Part shown: positions 8,737 through 15,925 of the stretch, piece by piece
How the letters are laid out: every line of letters starts with the position of its first letter
Numbering within the stretch: the first letter of the stretch is position 1
Source of the DNA: Acidobacteriaceae bacterium
Lineage (GTDB): Bacteria > Acidobacteriota > Terriglobia > Terriglobales > Acidobacteriaceae
Direction of reading: 5' to 3'
DNA: 37,479 nt
Assembly (NCBI GenBank): GCA_027449545.1
Contig: DAIDLI010000007.1
Coordinates: forward strand, 1-37,479
Notes under the pieces: generated by a model
What the model saw: the letters and a program-made list of their open reading frames with translations, nothing else
The model's database searches: none
Told to the model about the DNA's origin: nothing
Translations under genes and position numbers: made by a program

Positions 8737-10482
8737 TTATTTGCTGGCCCTCAGCATGTTGGCCTCCGGATAAGGGACGATCCGTGCCGGTATTGCATCC
8801 GGCTCGACCAGCCATACCTGGCGGTTGTGGTAGTAGTGTATCAACTTCAAATTATCGGCAGCATCCATATCCCGAGCCCATACGACTTTGGACTGGTCTA
8901 GATCGGCCCGGTTATAGACCCACTCGAAAAAGGGGTCGTGTTGGGGCGAATATCTGACGATAACCAGTTGATTGCCCGGCATTTTCTCAAGTTTTGCCTT
9001 CATGGCGGCTCGTTCGGCGCCAAAGTGCTCAGGCCCCCACCACTCGAGGTTCCAGCTACTTGCCGGCGCCTCACTGGGAGCAATGCCCAGGGGAACCGCA
9101 AACAACCGAACCCCCGCTAGAGCCACAATGGAGAAGACCGTCAAGCGCACCAGGGCGAGGCCAACCGGCTTTCCCTCCGGCTTCCAAAGACGCAGGTGAC
9201 GCATCGCCTGAATGCCGATCACGTAAAAGGCGCCTGCAAATGGAGCGACATAGTGCGGGAGTAAAAAGACCTCGATAATGACCCCACAGACAAGCACCAT
9301 AAGGCAGACGAATAAGAAGCGAATCCGCCCGTCCAATAAGACCCGCCGCACCATGAGCATGGGCAACATGAGCAGGAAACCGGCGTAGAAGAGTGCCGTG
9401 AAAACCAGCTTAACCAGTGTGTAGGGCAGGAAGCCTTTCCAGGAGTGGATGTTGTTGAAGAAATCCATCTCGCCCTTTTGGTAGAAGCTGCGCATGGCGG
9501 CGTGGCGATAGTGTGGCTCGGGGCGCTGGTGCTGCCAGATATAGTAAGGAGCCATGGCATACTCGGCGCGATCCACCGTGTAGGGCAGGGTCGTCGGTTT
9601 GCCGAAGGCTTTGTAGTCGTAGTATCCCAGCCATGCTACGCCGACGACCAGAAGCGCAATGGGAACGGCGGCACGCCGCAGCAGCACAGCAGCCGGCGGC
9701 CGCTTGTGGCTCTTGAATGCCCAATGCCCCAGCGCAGCAGCGACCGGCAGACACAGAAGCATGCCTTCGTAAGGTCGAGTCAGCGCCAGGATGGTCATAC
9801 CGACGCCCATCAGCATTCCGTAGCGAAAGCGCACAGTCTTCGTGAGTCGCGGCAGCGCCCCCAGGACCAGCGCGCCACCAAAGGCCGCCAGCGATCCCCC
9901 GGTGTGATAGGTGTTGATCCAGTCGCTAAAGAGGCCCAGGCGAATGACGGCAATGAAGCCCCCCAGCAGTGCCCAGCGCCGCGGCAGCCATGCCTGCAAC
10001 ATCCAGGTGAGGGCGGCGCACATCAGGCCATCCATGATCAACAGCCCAAACCATGGGTGACCGAGCAATTGGCCCGCGGCCAAGAGGAGCCCCTGCCCCG
10101 GGAAATACATCGATTGATAGCTGGGAATCATGGTGATGTGGATGGACTCGAAGTGGGTCCACATCACCGGGGTGGGATTGGTCAGGCGTCCGTGCGCGAA
10201 GGTGTCGGCGGCAAGCAGGAAGCTGAAATCGTCTGGGACGAACGGCAGCGGAATGCCATAAAACGGCAGGATCGCCAGGCGCAGCAGGACAACGCTGAGA
10301 CCCACCGCAGCGATCGCCAGCGCCTTGCGGTCGGCAAGGCGCGCGAAGAACTGCTCAAGCTTCCTGAACCAGGCTGCGCCGAGAGTCGGCCAAGCAAAGG
10401 CGGAGGCTGCCACAATCGCCGTTAAACCGCACTCGATCTCCAGGAGCGACGGATTGGGGCGAATGGCCGAAGGCAGCAGCAT
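8737..10482 (-). CDS. GT-C fold membrane glycosyltransferase (ArnT/PMT-like)
   Basis: 581 residues with about ten hydrophobic helices. The first loop contains the acidic pair FVPDDFSFLLA (Asp84-Asp85), the position of the catalytic acidic motif of GT-C enzymes that use polyprenyl-phosphate sugars. TRPYEGMLLCLP and a C-terminal extracytoplasmic domain (residues 470-580, ending in LIHYYHNRQVWLVEPD) are also seen. From memory, this sequence type is common in Acidobacteria, including the N-terminal LEIECGL...LGAAWFRKLE segment, which supports the start at ATG 10482. That start lies inside the preceding atypical pilin gene, giving a 128-bp overlap in a different frame. The association with pilin genes suggests pilus or surface-polymer glycosylation; this is inference. 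Confidence 0.8.
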   Translation of the reverse strand: MLLPSAIRPNPSLLEIECGLTAIVAASAFAWPTLGAAWFRKLEQFFARLADRKALAIAAVGLSVVLLRLAILPFYGIPLPFVPDDFSFLLAADTFAHGRLTNPTPVMWTHFESIHITMIPSYQSMYFPGQGLLLAAGQLLGHPWFGLLIMDGLMCAALTWMLQAWLPRRWALLGGFIAVIRLGLFSDWINTYHTGGSLAAFGGALVLGALPRLTKTVRFRYGMLMGVGMTILALTRPYEGMLLCLPVAAALGHWAFKSHKRPPAAVLLRRAAVPIALLVVGVAWLGYYDYKAFGKPTTLPYTVDRAEYAMAPYYIWQHQRPEPHYRHAAMRSFYQKGEMDFFNNIHSWKGFLPYTLVKLVFTALFYAGFLLMLPMLMVRRVLLDGRIRFLFVCLMVLVCGVIIEVFLLPHYVAPFAGAFYVIGIQAMRHLRLWKPEGKPVGLALVRLTVFSIVALAGVRLFAVPLGIAPSEAPASSWNLEWWGPEHFGAERAAMKAKLEKMPGNQLVIVRYSPQHDPFFEWVYNRADLDQSKVVWARDMDAADNLKLIHYYHNRQVWLVEPDAIPARIVPYPEANMLRASK

Positions 10483-10810
10483 GGCGTTTCCAGTATCCAG
10501 TCTCAGCAGGATGCGCAGGCTCCCAGGACGCTAGAACATAGCCGGCTGGGGCCTGCTCAAAGCCGGGCTGGTCGTACAGAGGACCGGGCTCAACCCAGTC
10601 GTTGTCTCGTGTAGGCGCTGGCGCAGCCGGCGCCACCGAGGCGCTGATATTGGTGAAGGCGTTGACCAGCGCTTTGGCGACGCCGTTCATCCCGCTAATG
10701 AGCGCTAGAGCGATGAGGCTAATGGCTAGGCCGTACTCGACGAGGTCCTGCGCCGCTTCGCCTGTGAGTAATTGCCAAAGCTTACCATTCGGGACCTGCA
10801 GCACTCGCAT
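10355..10810 (-). CDS. Atypical Flp/Fap-type pilin with long C-terminal tail
   Basis: 151 residues from ATG 10810, which has an AGAGGG ribosome site 8 nt upstream. Residues 15-55 are a Flp pilin core: TGEAAQDLVEYGLAISLIAL then a hydrophobic helix and VNAFTNISASV. The prepilin peptidase site normally reads G/XXXXEY; here the residue before QDLVEY is Ala20, not Gly. A typical Flp pilin stops near residue 60, but this frame continues about 95 residues as a Pro/Ala/Trp-rich tail and overlaps the start of the GT-C gene. It lies about 300 bp downstream of the normal flp gene. It may be a minor or tip pilin, or a diverged copy poorly processed by TadV. Confidence 0.75.
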   Translation of the reverse strand: MRVLQVPNGKLWQLLTGEAAQDLVEYGLAISLIALALISGMNGVAKALVNAFTNISASVAPAAPAPTRDNDWVEPGPLYDQPGFEQAPAGYVLASWEPAHPAETGYWKRHAAAFGHSPQSVAPGDRVRFNGDCGSLRLCLADSRRSLVQEA

Positions 10811-11108
10811 GTGGATGCCCTCTTTGCGAACCAGAGTTCCGGCTCCAGCAGATCTCCGGAGCACTGCCAGGCAGGGTCAGAGTTGCTGCGTCCCGGAGGT
10901 CGTTATCCATTCTTCAGGGCCACAGGGACTCTGGTCTTGCCGGAGTGCGGTTCCAGGTTTCTCTATTCTTGTTGCATCGCGCGGGGCAGCGCTGGTGTAG
11001 CAGAGGTGCTTCCGGCGTAGAGTCGCTCTGCAACCGCTTTGCTTCCCGGAACCACGCCGATGGTGTAGTCCCGGGAAGAGGCTGAGGTCCTGGGCGTGGT
11101 ATCCCGAC
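10811..11108. other. Spacer between the two pilin genes
   Basis: About 300 bases on the minus strand between flp and the atypical pilin gene. Apart from the stem-loop at 11042-11078 and the ribosome site before 10810, I see no gene and no convincing promoter. Confidence 0.4.
11042..11078 (-). other. Stem-loop downstream of flp
   Basis: CTTCCCGG (11042-11049) pairs perfectly with CCGGGAAG (11071-11078); the 21-nt loop contains a second ACCA/TGGT pairing. It begins 31 nt after the flp stop on the minus strand and has no U-run. It therefore looks more like an mRNA-stabilising or partial-termination element that would let the pilin be made in excess over the downstream genes. Confidence 0.45.
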
Positions 11109-11294
11109 CTATGCGAGCGAGGTGCTGATGCTTGTGAAGACGCTGTTGATCGCGGTGGCAACCTTGTTGACGCCGGCGATAGCCGCCAAGGCGACGAGGC
11201 TGACCAGCAGGGCGTACTCCACCAGATCCTGGCCGTCCTCGCGGCTCGCCAGCTCCTGGACCTTCACATACAGCTTCAGAAACATGGTGTTCAT
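11109..11294 (-). CDS. flp: Flp/Fap pilin, major subunit of the Tad pilus
   Basis: 61 residues, classic length. The short basic leader ends in SREDG, and cleavage by the TadV peptidase is expected between Gly and QDLVEYALL, matching G/XXXXEY. A hydrophobic helix (LLVSLVALAAIAGV) and the usual tail KVATAINSVFTSISTSLA follow. The mature pilin of about 40 residues assembles into bundled adhesive filaments. The start is fixed by GGGGAG 8 nt before ATG 11294. A near-consensus sigma-54 promoter lies 62 bp upstream of the ATG, and a stem-loop follows the stop, consistent with strong, regulated expression of the major subunit. Confidence 0.97.
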   Translation of the reverse strand: MNTMFLKLYVKVQELASREDGQDLVEYALLVSLVALAAIAGVNKVATAINSVFTSISTSLA

Positions 11295-11355
11295 CGTGTC
11301 ATCTCCCCATTGTTTTGTTTTGTGTTCCCAGCCTCAGCCGGGGTGCACTGATCCT

Positions 11356-11371
11356 TGCACCCCTCGTGCCA
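11356..11371 (-). promoter_or_regulatory. Sigma-54 promoter of flp
   Basis: On the minus strand the site reads TGGCACGAGGGGTGCA. The -24 element TGGCACG is a perfect match. The -12 element is GTGCA against consensus TTGCA, one mismatch. The invariant GG and GC are separated by exactly 10 bases. The predicted transcript start is near 11345, giving a leader of about 50 nt before flp. A sigma-54 activator gene lies in the same island at 27148. Confidence 0.75.
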
Positions 11372-11455
11372 AATCGAGGCAACTTTGGCTCTTTGTTTGT
11401 TTTCAGATAGTTACAATCCTGATGCTCTTTATCCAAGAAGCCGCGCATGTATACG

Positions 11456-11500
11456 CACGTTTACACCGCCCCTCGTGCAGAACCGCGCCGTTTACATCGG
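11456..11500 (-). promoter_or_regulatory. Candidate activator-binding sites upstream of flp
   Basis: Two copies of a 12-mer on the minus strand: GGTGTAAACGTG (11467 to 11456) and GATGTAAACGGC (11498 to 11487). They lie about 85-130 bp upstream of the flp -24 element, the usual distance for enhancers of sigma-54 activators. A third copy, GGTGTACACGGC, lies upstream of tadV. This is inference from repeated words only. Confidence 0.35.
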
Positions 11501-11668
11501 GCGGAATTCGTGGGACGCTCTTCGGCTTGCCAAAAGGCCGGCTTCGCATGGGAATGGCTTCGCTCCGGGCCGTTCCAGGCAAGTGGAACTCGAATTGCTA
11601 TCCCTCGGTTGCGCGGCCGCAGCATCCATCACGCCCGCACATTGGAAGAGCGCTTCCCAAGAGAAACA

Positions 11669-12826
11669 ATGCCCGAAACTCTGGAGATTGCCGCAACTGC
11701 CTCCCGCCGCGATTGGGTGGAGTTTTCGATCGCTCTGGTGGCCGGATTAGGCCTCGCCGTCACTGCGGTATTTCTATGTGCGGTGCCGCTGGCGGGGCAC
11801 ATGGCAGCATCCCGGGACTTCATCTCGTACTGGGCCACGGGGCAGCAACTCGTCCACGGAGGTAATCCGTACGACGGCGTCGCCGTCACAGAGATCGAGC
11901 GTGCAGCCGGACTCAAGGCGGGTACGCTGCTCATGCGCAATCCGCCTTGGGCGCTGCCCATGGCGTGGCCGCTCGGGTTCTTGAACCTCCGTGTTGCCGC
12001 GCTCCTGTGGTCGCTGCCTTTGCTTGGCTGTCTGTTGATCTCGGTCTGGCTTGTGCGCGGTCTGCACGGTTCGCCACCAGGGCCGATTCATTGGCTGGGG
12101 GTAGCATTTACGCCGGCGCTGATCTGCCTCACCATGGGGCAGACTTCGCTGTTTGCACTGCTGGGCCTAGCATTGTTTCTGCGCTACAACCAGACCCGCC
12201 CCTTTGCAGCGGGCCTGGCGCTTTGGCTCTGCGCGCTCAAGCCACACCTGTTTCTGCCTTTCGCTGCCGCGCTGGCCGTGTGGATCTTGCTGACCCGCGC
12301 CTGGAAGATGCTGGCCGGAGCCATGCTGGCGCTGGGTACGAGCAGCGCAGTCGCCTATCTTCTAGCGCCGCACGGATGGACGGATTACCTCCACCTGCTG
12401 CGCTCGCCGGCGGTCGAGAAGGAGTTCGTTCCTTGCCTCGCGGACGCGATCCGCCACTGGCAGTGGCCGCAGCAAGCCTGGACGCATTTTCTTCCCTCCC
12501 TCATCGCGTCTGCCTGGGCAATTGCCTACTACTGGCGGCGCAGGACGCAGTGGAACTGGACGCACAATGCCAGCCCGCTGATGCTGGTCTCGCTGCTGAC
12601 GGCCCCCTACTGCTTTGTCTACGACCAGGGCCTCGCAATTCCTGCGCTGATGGATGCGGCCTACCGCACGCGTCGACGCACACTGCTCATCGCGCTCGCG
12701 CTGCTGATCGCCGCCCTCGATGCGGAGTTGCCCGGCGTCCGCATTGTCTCTGCGTGGTACCTGTGGACGGCCCCGGCCTGGTGCGCGTGGTACTACGCCG
12801 CGCTCCGAGATCCCGCTACGAGCTGA
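11669..12826 (+). CDS. Glycosyltransferase family 87 (DUF2029-type membrane mannosyltransferase-like)
   Basis: 385 residues from ATG 11669, preceded by AAGAG. It is an integral membrane protein with about ten helices. After the first helix come SRDFISYWATGQQLVHGGNP and then YD, the characteristic first-loop signature of GT87 enzymes with the likely catalytic Asp near residue 50. The conserved MRNPPWALP, LTMGQTSLF and ALKPHLFLPF segments follow. GT87 members use polyprenyl-phosphate-linked sugars on the outer face of the membrane. The upstream extension to 11447 is not family-like. The gene diverges from flp, so it sits inside the pilus island, and a role in decorating pilins or a surface glycan is plausible but unproven. 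Confidence 0.85.
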   Translation: MPETLEIAATASRRDWVEFSIALVAGLGLAVTAVFLCAVPLAGHMAASRDFISYWATGQQLVHGGNPYDGVAVTEIERAAGLKAGTLLMRNPPWALPMAWPLGFLNLRVAALLWSLPLLGCLLISVWLVRGLHGSPPGPIHWLGVAFTPALICLTMGQTSLFALLGLALFLRYNQTRPFAAGLALWLCALKPHLFLPFAAALAVWILLTRAWKMLAGAMLALGTSSAVAYLLAPHGWTDYLHLLRSPAVEKEFVPCLADAIRHWQWPQQAWTHFLPSLIASAWAIAYYWRRRTQWNWTHNASPLMLVSLLTAPYCFVYDQGLAIPALMDAAYRTRRRTLLIALALLIAALDAELPGVRIVSAWYLWTAPAWCAWYYAALRDPATS

Positions 12827-12900
12827 GCTTTCTTCCGCTAGGCGCGCTGTGCCGCCAGGATGCCTGCACATCCCGACTAGGAGCCAGCTCTGCGGGTGAT

Positions 12901-13293
12901 CTAGACCATGTGAACTTCTTCCGCAGGCGCGAACTCAAGAACATCGCCGCGCCGCGTTCCGGTGGCCTGCGCCACACCAGCCGGCAGCTCCAGCACCGAA
13001 TGAGCGGTGAGGCACGCCGAGACGCGCCATGCTCGAACTGCATGACGCACTTTGCGGATGCGGTGCTTACGATCGAGATAGACAAGGTCGATGGGGCATC
13101 GCATGACGAAGGGGTGCACCGACTCACAGGGCACGATCCACAGGCCCTCGCCTTCTGCCAGCATCAGGCGGCCCAGCAAACCCTTGCGGCGCGCGGCGTT
13201 GCTGCCGGCTATTTCAAGTTGCGTAGCCAGCACGGCGCTGCGCGTGGTGTTTACCACGCGCAGCCGTCCGGATTGACGGTTGTCACCTGTCAT
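12901..13293 (-). CDS. DUF192 family protein
   Basis: 130 residues, the normal size of a single DUF192 domain. Recognisable family features are VNTTRSAVLATQLEIAGS, RRKGLLGR, EGEGLWIVPCESVHPFVMR, IDLVYLDRKHRIRKV and the terminal SVLELPAGVAQATGTRRGD. The biochemical role of DUF192 is unknown. There is no signal peptide, unlike many exported family members. Its ATG overlaps the stop of the secretin gene by one base (TAATG), so translation is coupled to cpaC. A second, longer DUF192 protein fused to PilZ lies in the same island at 19802, which suggests the domain has a Tad-related job in this lineage. Confidence 0.9.
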   Translation of the reverse strand: MTGDNRQSGRLRVVNTTRSAVLATQLEIAGSNAARRKGLLGRLMLAEGEGLWIVPCESVHPFVMRCPIDLVYLDRKHRIRKVRHAVRAWRVSACLTAHSVLELPAGVAQATGTRRGDVLEFAPAEEVHMV

Positions 13294-14819
13294 TACTGTG
13301 GAGGCGCCCCGCCTCCGCTCATCGAGGTGCCCATGCCTCCGCCGCTGCCACCTGTATCGACCGTCAGTGGCTGCTCCGGCTTCATGCTATCGCGCAGCTT
13401 CTCGACAGGGATGGTGGTTGGCTCCGCTTGAGCTTTGACCGGGGGTTGGTCCGGAGTATGCATCGGGACCTTCGAGTTGGCCGGCATAAATGCCTCGGGC
13501 TGGTTGAGAGCCGGCAACGGCTGGCCGGCCGGAATCGGCGCAACAATCTCCGGCGTCACGAGGACAATCAGCTCCGTATTGTTCTTGTTACGCTGAATCG
13601 ACTGAAAGAATTTCCCAAGGATCGGGATATCTCCAATGAAAGGAATCTTCTCGAAGGTTTGCGTTACCGTATTGTCGAGCAATCCGCCAATGACAAAGCT
13701 CTGCCGGTCCTTCAACTCCACTTCGGTATTCACCCGGCGCATGGTAATGCCCGGAACGACGAAACCGGAGATCTGCACTTCATTGGAGTAGTCGAGCGCG
13801 CTCACCTCCGGGGCCACCTGCAGACGAATGGTGCCTTGCGGGGTGATGGTGGGGATGAAGTTCAGCCGGATGCCGTAATCCTTGAACTGAATGCTGACCG
13901 CCGTCGAACCTCCCGCCGAGGTGCCCTGCACAACGGGGTAAGGATATTGGCCGCCGGCCAGGAAGCTGGCCTGCTTGCCATCGGACGCCAGCAGATTAGG
14001 CTCTGCGAGCACCTGCAGCAGATTCTGCTGTTCGAGCGCTTGAATGGTTACTCCCGATTTCAGTCCCGGGAAAAACGCCAGCAGGTTGAGTTCATTCGAA
14101 AGGGCGGCCTGACCTTCCGCATTCCCGATTCCACCTGTGCCCGCTGAAGCGCCGGTGCCGGCAGTGACGAACGGGGGGCTGAACTGGCCGGTGCTGATGC
14201 CACCAACGGCATTGCCCAAACCCAGATCGAAGAAGTTGATGCCCATCGAGTTGACCAGCGAGCGATCCACGCTGATAAAGCGCACCTTGAGCAAAATCTG
14301 CGGCTTCGAACTGGGCACGCGTACGTCGAGCAGATTGACCACCTTGCCGCCCACGGAAGCGATGTTGACGGCGCGGTCGGCGCTAGTGAGATCGTTGACG
14401 GTGCCGCGCAGAAAGACGGAGCCGTTGTCGAGCGAAACCTGTACCGGCTGCCCTGGCATCTCTTCGCGCAGTTGCTGGCGAATCTCCTCCAGTTCGCTGT
14501 TGTGAACCGCCATACTGGGCCGGACCGAAATATTAAAGAACTGGCGGCCGCCATGAATATCCCAGATGATCAGGCTGGTATCCCCGGGGGCCTTACCGTC
14601 GATCATGACCTCGGTTGGACTGACCGCGGAGGCCACGGCAAAACCACCGAGGCCAACTGCCACGCGAGCAATCGGCTGGGCCGTATCGACCAGCACGCTC
14701 TTGCCGACGCTCACCGCCAGTTCGTTGGTGGAATCCTGAAAACTTGCTCCCGGCTGCGCTCCTGCGAGACCGGGCAGCAACGTGCATAAAACTGCGAGAA
14801 GGACCGCCGCGGCTTTCAT
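13293..14819 (-). CDS. cpaC: Type II/IV secretin of the Tad pilus
   Basis: 508 residues, the outer-membrane channel through which the Flp pilus exits (CpaC/RcpA). The signal peptide is residues 1-21 (LLAVLCTLLPGLAGAQ). Residues 25-100 are the pilus-associated N-domain (DTAQPIARVAVGLGGFAVAS, GDTSLIIWD). A BON-like domain follows at about 105-165 (QVSLDNGSVFLRGTVNDLTS). The C-terminal secretin domain spans about 240-440, with LNFIPTITPQGTIRLQVAPE and SFVIGGLLDNTVTQTFEKIP. The tail of about 65 residues is Pro/Gly-rich. The start overlaps the end of cpaB by 4 bp (ATGA), and the stop overlaps the DUF192 start. Confidence 0.95.
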   Translation of the reverse strand: MKAAAVLLAVLCTLLPGLAGAQPGASFQDSTNELAVSVGKSVLVDTAQPIARVAVGLGGFAVASAVSPTEVMIDGKAPGDTSLIIWDIHGGRQFFNISVRPSMAVHNSELEEIRQQLREEMPGQPVQVSLDNGSVFLRGTVNDLTSADRAVNIASVGGKVVNLLDVRVPSSKPQILLKVRFISVDRSLVNSMGINFFDLGLGNAVGGISTGQFSPPFVTAGTGASAGTGGIGNAEGQAALSNELNLLAFFPGLKSGVTIQALEQQNLLQVLAEPNLLASDGKQASFLAGGQYPYPVVQGTSAGGSTAVSIQFKDYGIRLNFIPTITPQGTIRLQVAPEVSALDYSNEVQISGFVVPGITMRRVNTEVELKDRQSFVIGGLLDNTVTQTFEKIPFIGDIPILGKFFQSIQRNKNNTELIVLVTPEIVAPIPAGQPLPALNQPEAFMPANSKVPMHTPDQPPVKAQAEPTTIPVEKLRDSMKPEQPLTVDTGGSGGGMGTSMSGGGAPPQ

Positions 14820-15658
14820 TGTTTTGCCTCAAGGGTGGGGAATTTTTCGGTGGTGATGCTGGTTCCATTGCTGATCACGATGGCATAGGGCTTCGGCCGC
14901 GCGGCAATGCGGCGTATGCCCCCGCGGTGCATCGGCGCGGGATCGCCGGCGTTGGCGAACAGAGCGCCGGTGGCGGTACTCCGCACCTCAGCAATTTTCG
15001 TGTCGAGTGGATTGCGCAGCACGAGTTGAATCTTGTACTGGTTGGCGGCCAGACTCAGTTCCTGCGCCTGTTCCGGTGTCACCAGCAGATTCACCACCTG
15101 CACCTGCTTGGGCTTGCCTTCGGCATCTTTCTGGATGTCTGTGCCGGCCGAGAGCACCTGGATATTCTGCAGGATGGTCTTAGTCACGGTGCCCTGGGCA
15201 GGATTCTCCCCAGGAGGATTCCCCGAGACTAATACGTCAACCCGCATGCCCGGGGTAACGAAGCCGGCCACTCCCACCACCTCGTCAACGCGCACTGCAC
15301 AGGCGCGCATGCCCTGAGGAATCGTGGCAGCCAAGCCGCCGCCCGAGCCCTTGGGCGCGAGACGGTTATCGACAATGGGTTCGCCTTGATAGATCGCCGA
15401 GATAACGCCCCGGCCGATGGCGTCCTTGGGATTGAGAATTGCGTCCTTGGGAGGCGTGCCGGCAAAGGCAACCGTGGTCAGATCGGCGGCGGAGATAACC
15501 GTACCGATCTGCAGATTGGTGGACGCCGCCACCACTTTGTTGGTGGCCATGGGCTTGGCCGCCACCATGCGATTGCCCACAACGCGATACACCAGCAGGG
15601 CGCACCCACCGGCGATCACAAAAGCGAGCAGGAGTACAGTGAGAAGTCTTCGATTCAT
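14816..15658 (-). CDS. cpaB: Tad pilus assembly protein CpaB/RcpC
   Basis: 280 residues. One N-terminal membrane helix (LTVLLLAFVIAGGCALLVY) is followed by a SAF domain at residues 40-105 (VVAASTNLQIGTVISAADLT, GRGVISAIYQGEPIVDNRLA). The RcpC region has ACAVRVDEVVGVAGFVTPGM and VDVLVSG. CpaB is a periplasmic partner of the secretin and helps stabilise or gate it. It is the first gene of the cpaB-cpaC-DUF192 block, coupled to cpaC by an ATGA overlap. No strong ribosome site is visible at ATG 15658. The promoter must lie in the short region shared with the divergent TonB-like gene, where I saw no convincing elements. Confidence 0.95.
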   Translation of the reverse strand: MNRRLLTVLLLAFVIAGGCALLVYRVVGNRMVAAKPMATNKVVAASTNLQIGTVISAADLTTVAFAGTPPKDAILNPKDAIGRGVISAIYQGEPIVDNRLAPKGSGGGLAATIPQGMRACAVRVDEVVGVAGFVTPGMRVDVLVSGNPPGENPAQGTVTKTILQNIQVLSAGTDIQKDAEGKPKQVQVVNLLVTPEQAQELSLAANQYKIQLVLRNPLDTKIAEVRSTATGALFANAGDPAPMHRGGIRRIAARPKPYAIVISNGTSITTEKFPTLEAKQ

Positions 15659-15925
15659 AATTCGGGTCCACTGAGCGCACCGTGCAGCCCGTTGACCGCC
15701 GCACTGGCGTTGCTATATTTCGTACTCTTGATTTTCCTGGCGCGAGCCCGCAAGATAGCGAGACGTGCCCTCAACGATTGAAGCGCGGCTTCAGTGTTGT
15801 CCTTTCTCAGCCTCGAGGCTGTTCAATTTGGTCCATCCCGCAGCAGGGGTATTGAGAAATGATTGAAGCTGCGACCGCACTTGGGCGATGCTGAAAGCAG
15901 CTCGATTGCAATCGCGATACGGCGC

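Larger units (their letters stand above)
11295..11668. other. Divergent region between flp and GT87 gene
   Basis: About 370 bases holding the flp sigma-54 promoter and the repeated 12-mers. The GT87 frame stays open back to 11447, but the extra N-terminus is Arg-rich and unlike the family. No separate promoter for the GT87 gene could be read with confidence. Confidence 0.5.

Noticed and set aside
15684-15697. GG-N10-GC spacing upstream of cpaB as a sigma-54 promoter
   Set aside because: Only the invariant dinucleotides and part of the -12 box match, and the start would be about 14 nt from the ATG.
15693-15779. Possible 29-residue single-helix peptide from a TTG codon (LALLYFVLLIFLARARK), similar in layout to the microproteins
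   Set aside because: No ribosome site and no second copy; helix plus basic tail can arise by chance in this composition.
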